Shown: piece after piece, positions 5,405-5,608 of the stretch
Numbering within the stretch: the first letter of the stretch is position 1
Layout of the letters: each line of letters begins with the position of its first letter
Source: Bacteroides sp.
Lineage (GTDB): Bacteria; Bacteroidota; Bacteroidia; Bacteroidales; Bacteroidaceae
Length of the DNA: 5,608 nucleotides
NCBI GenBank assembly: GCA_030151845.1
Contig: JASLCM010000246.1
Location: 1 to 5,608 of the forward strand
Direction of reading: 5' to 3'
Position numbers and translations under genes: made by a program
Notes under the pieces: model-generated
What the model saw: the letters and a program-made list of their open reading frames with translations, nothing else
The model's database searches: none
Told to the model about the DNA's origin: nothing

Positions 5405-5464
5405 AAAAGAGTCCCATCTGCACTCAAATAGAGTGTTTGATAGGGCTCTTTTCTTTGCTTTTAA
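5405..5464 (+). terminator. long interrupted hairpin terminator after the aldolase gene
   Basis: AAAAGAG at 5405-5411 pairs with CTCTTTT at 5446-5452. Further in, CCCATC (5413-5418) pairs with GAT and GGG (5439-5445, one bulged A), and CACTC (5421-5425) pairs with GAGTG (5431-5435) around a five-base loop. The 3' side continues as U-rich sequence (CTTTGCTTTT) to 5462. It is a long interrupted stem, and its position 60 bases after the aldolase stop makes an intrinsic terminator the simplest reading. Confidence 0.8.
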
Positions 5465-5468
5465 GAGT

Positions 5469-5520
5469 GGTAGTTTCAGCTTATAAGTTTGTGTATGCAA
5501 AAAATAAGTTTTGAAACACC
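5469..5520 (+). repeat. imperfect inverted repeat in the gene-free right end
   Basis: GTTTCA (5473-5478) and CTTAT (5480-5484) pair with ATAAG (5504-5508) and TGAAAC (5512-5517). An outer GGT (5469-5471) pairs with ACC (5518-5520) across a one-base bulge. This gives 14 pairs with small bulges around a 19-base loop. There is no T-tract after it, so it is not a standard terminator. It could be an operator, a small RNA or a leader of a gene beyond the edge. I see no open reading frame from 5345 to 5608. Confidence 0.4.
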
Positions 5521-5608
5521 TTCTATAAAATTGAAACTTTAATTTTAGCTTAAGTTGAAATTAAATATAAAGAGTCATCTACTGTGCTTACTCCTTCTCT
5601 CTATAATC

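Noticed and set aside
5526..5533. TAAAATTG as a -7 box for a gene beyond the right edge
   Set aside because: No TTG lies about 19-21 bases upstream, and the downstream gene is not visible.

Overview
The window is ordinary chromosomal DNA from a member of the Bacteroidota, most likely order Bacteroidales. The evidence is AT-rich DNA, A/T-rich sequence rather than Shine-Dalgarno sites before most starts, one clear Bacteroidetes-type promoter (TTG, 19 bases, TAnnTTTG), and protein sequences (S11, S4, RNA polymerase alpha, L17 with a charged tail) of Bacteroidales type. The genus cannot be named from the sequence alone. All genes are on the + strand. I see no mobile element, CRISPR array, tRNA or rRNA.

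Region 1 (1-2317) is the distal part of the alpha operon: the end of rpsK, an intergenic segment with a possible folded leader, rpsD, rpoA and rplQ, closed by a strong intrinsic terminator. These genes encode small-subunit proteins S11 and S4, the alpha subunit of RNA polymerase, and large-subunit protein L17. The oddity is at the start of rpoA. The conserved Bacteroidales N-terminus (M-A-I-L-A-F-Q-K-P-D-K-V-L) is encoded, but the ATG-GCA that should begin it is one base out of frame with the rest. This means a sequence error, a real frameshift tolerated through another start, or a non-standard initiation event in an essential gene.

Region 2 (2330-3493) is a likely two-gene unit. It holds a Bacteroidetes-restricted protein that resembles a methyltransferase whose SAM-binding motif has decayed, and a PduO-type cob(I)alamin adenosyltransferase that makes coenzyme B12. 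The first gene begins 12 bases after the terminator's T-tract, so it may depend on read-through from the ribosomal operon.

Region 3 (3484-3833) is a self-contained transcription unit: promoter, a 73-residue very acidic DUF2795-like protein, and a terminator with a GCAA tetraloop.

Region 4 (3902-4593) is an exported PorT-like outer-membrane beta-barrel followed by an 18-bp perfect hairpin. Region 5 (4661-5464) is a KDPG/KHG aldolase with its own branched terminator. The last 140 or so bases hold no gene; they contain an imperfect 14-bp inverted repeat and three TTGAAA copies of unknown role.

I did not find a convincing new multi-gene system. The rpoA start anomaly and the structured rpsK-rpsD spacer most deserve checking.
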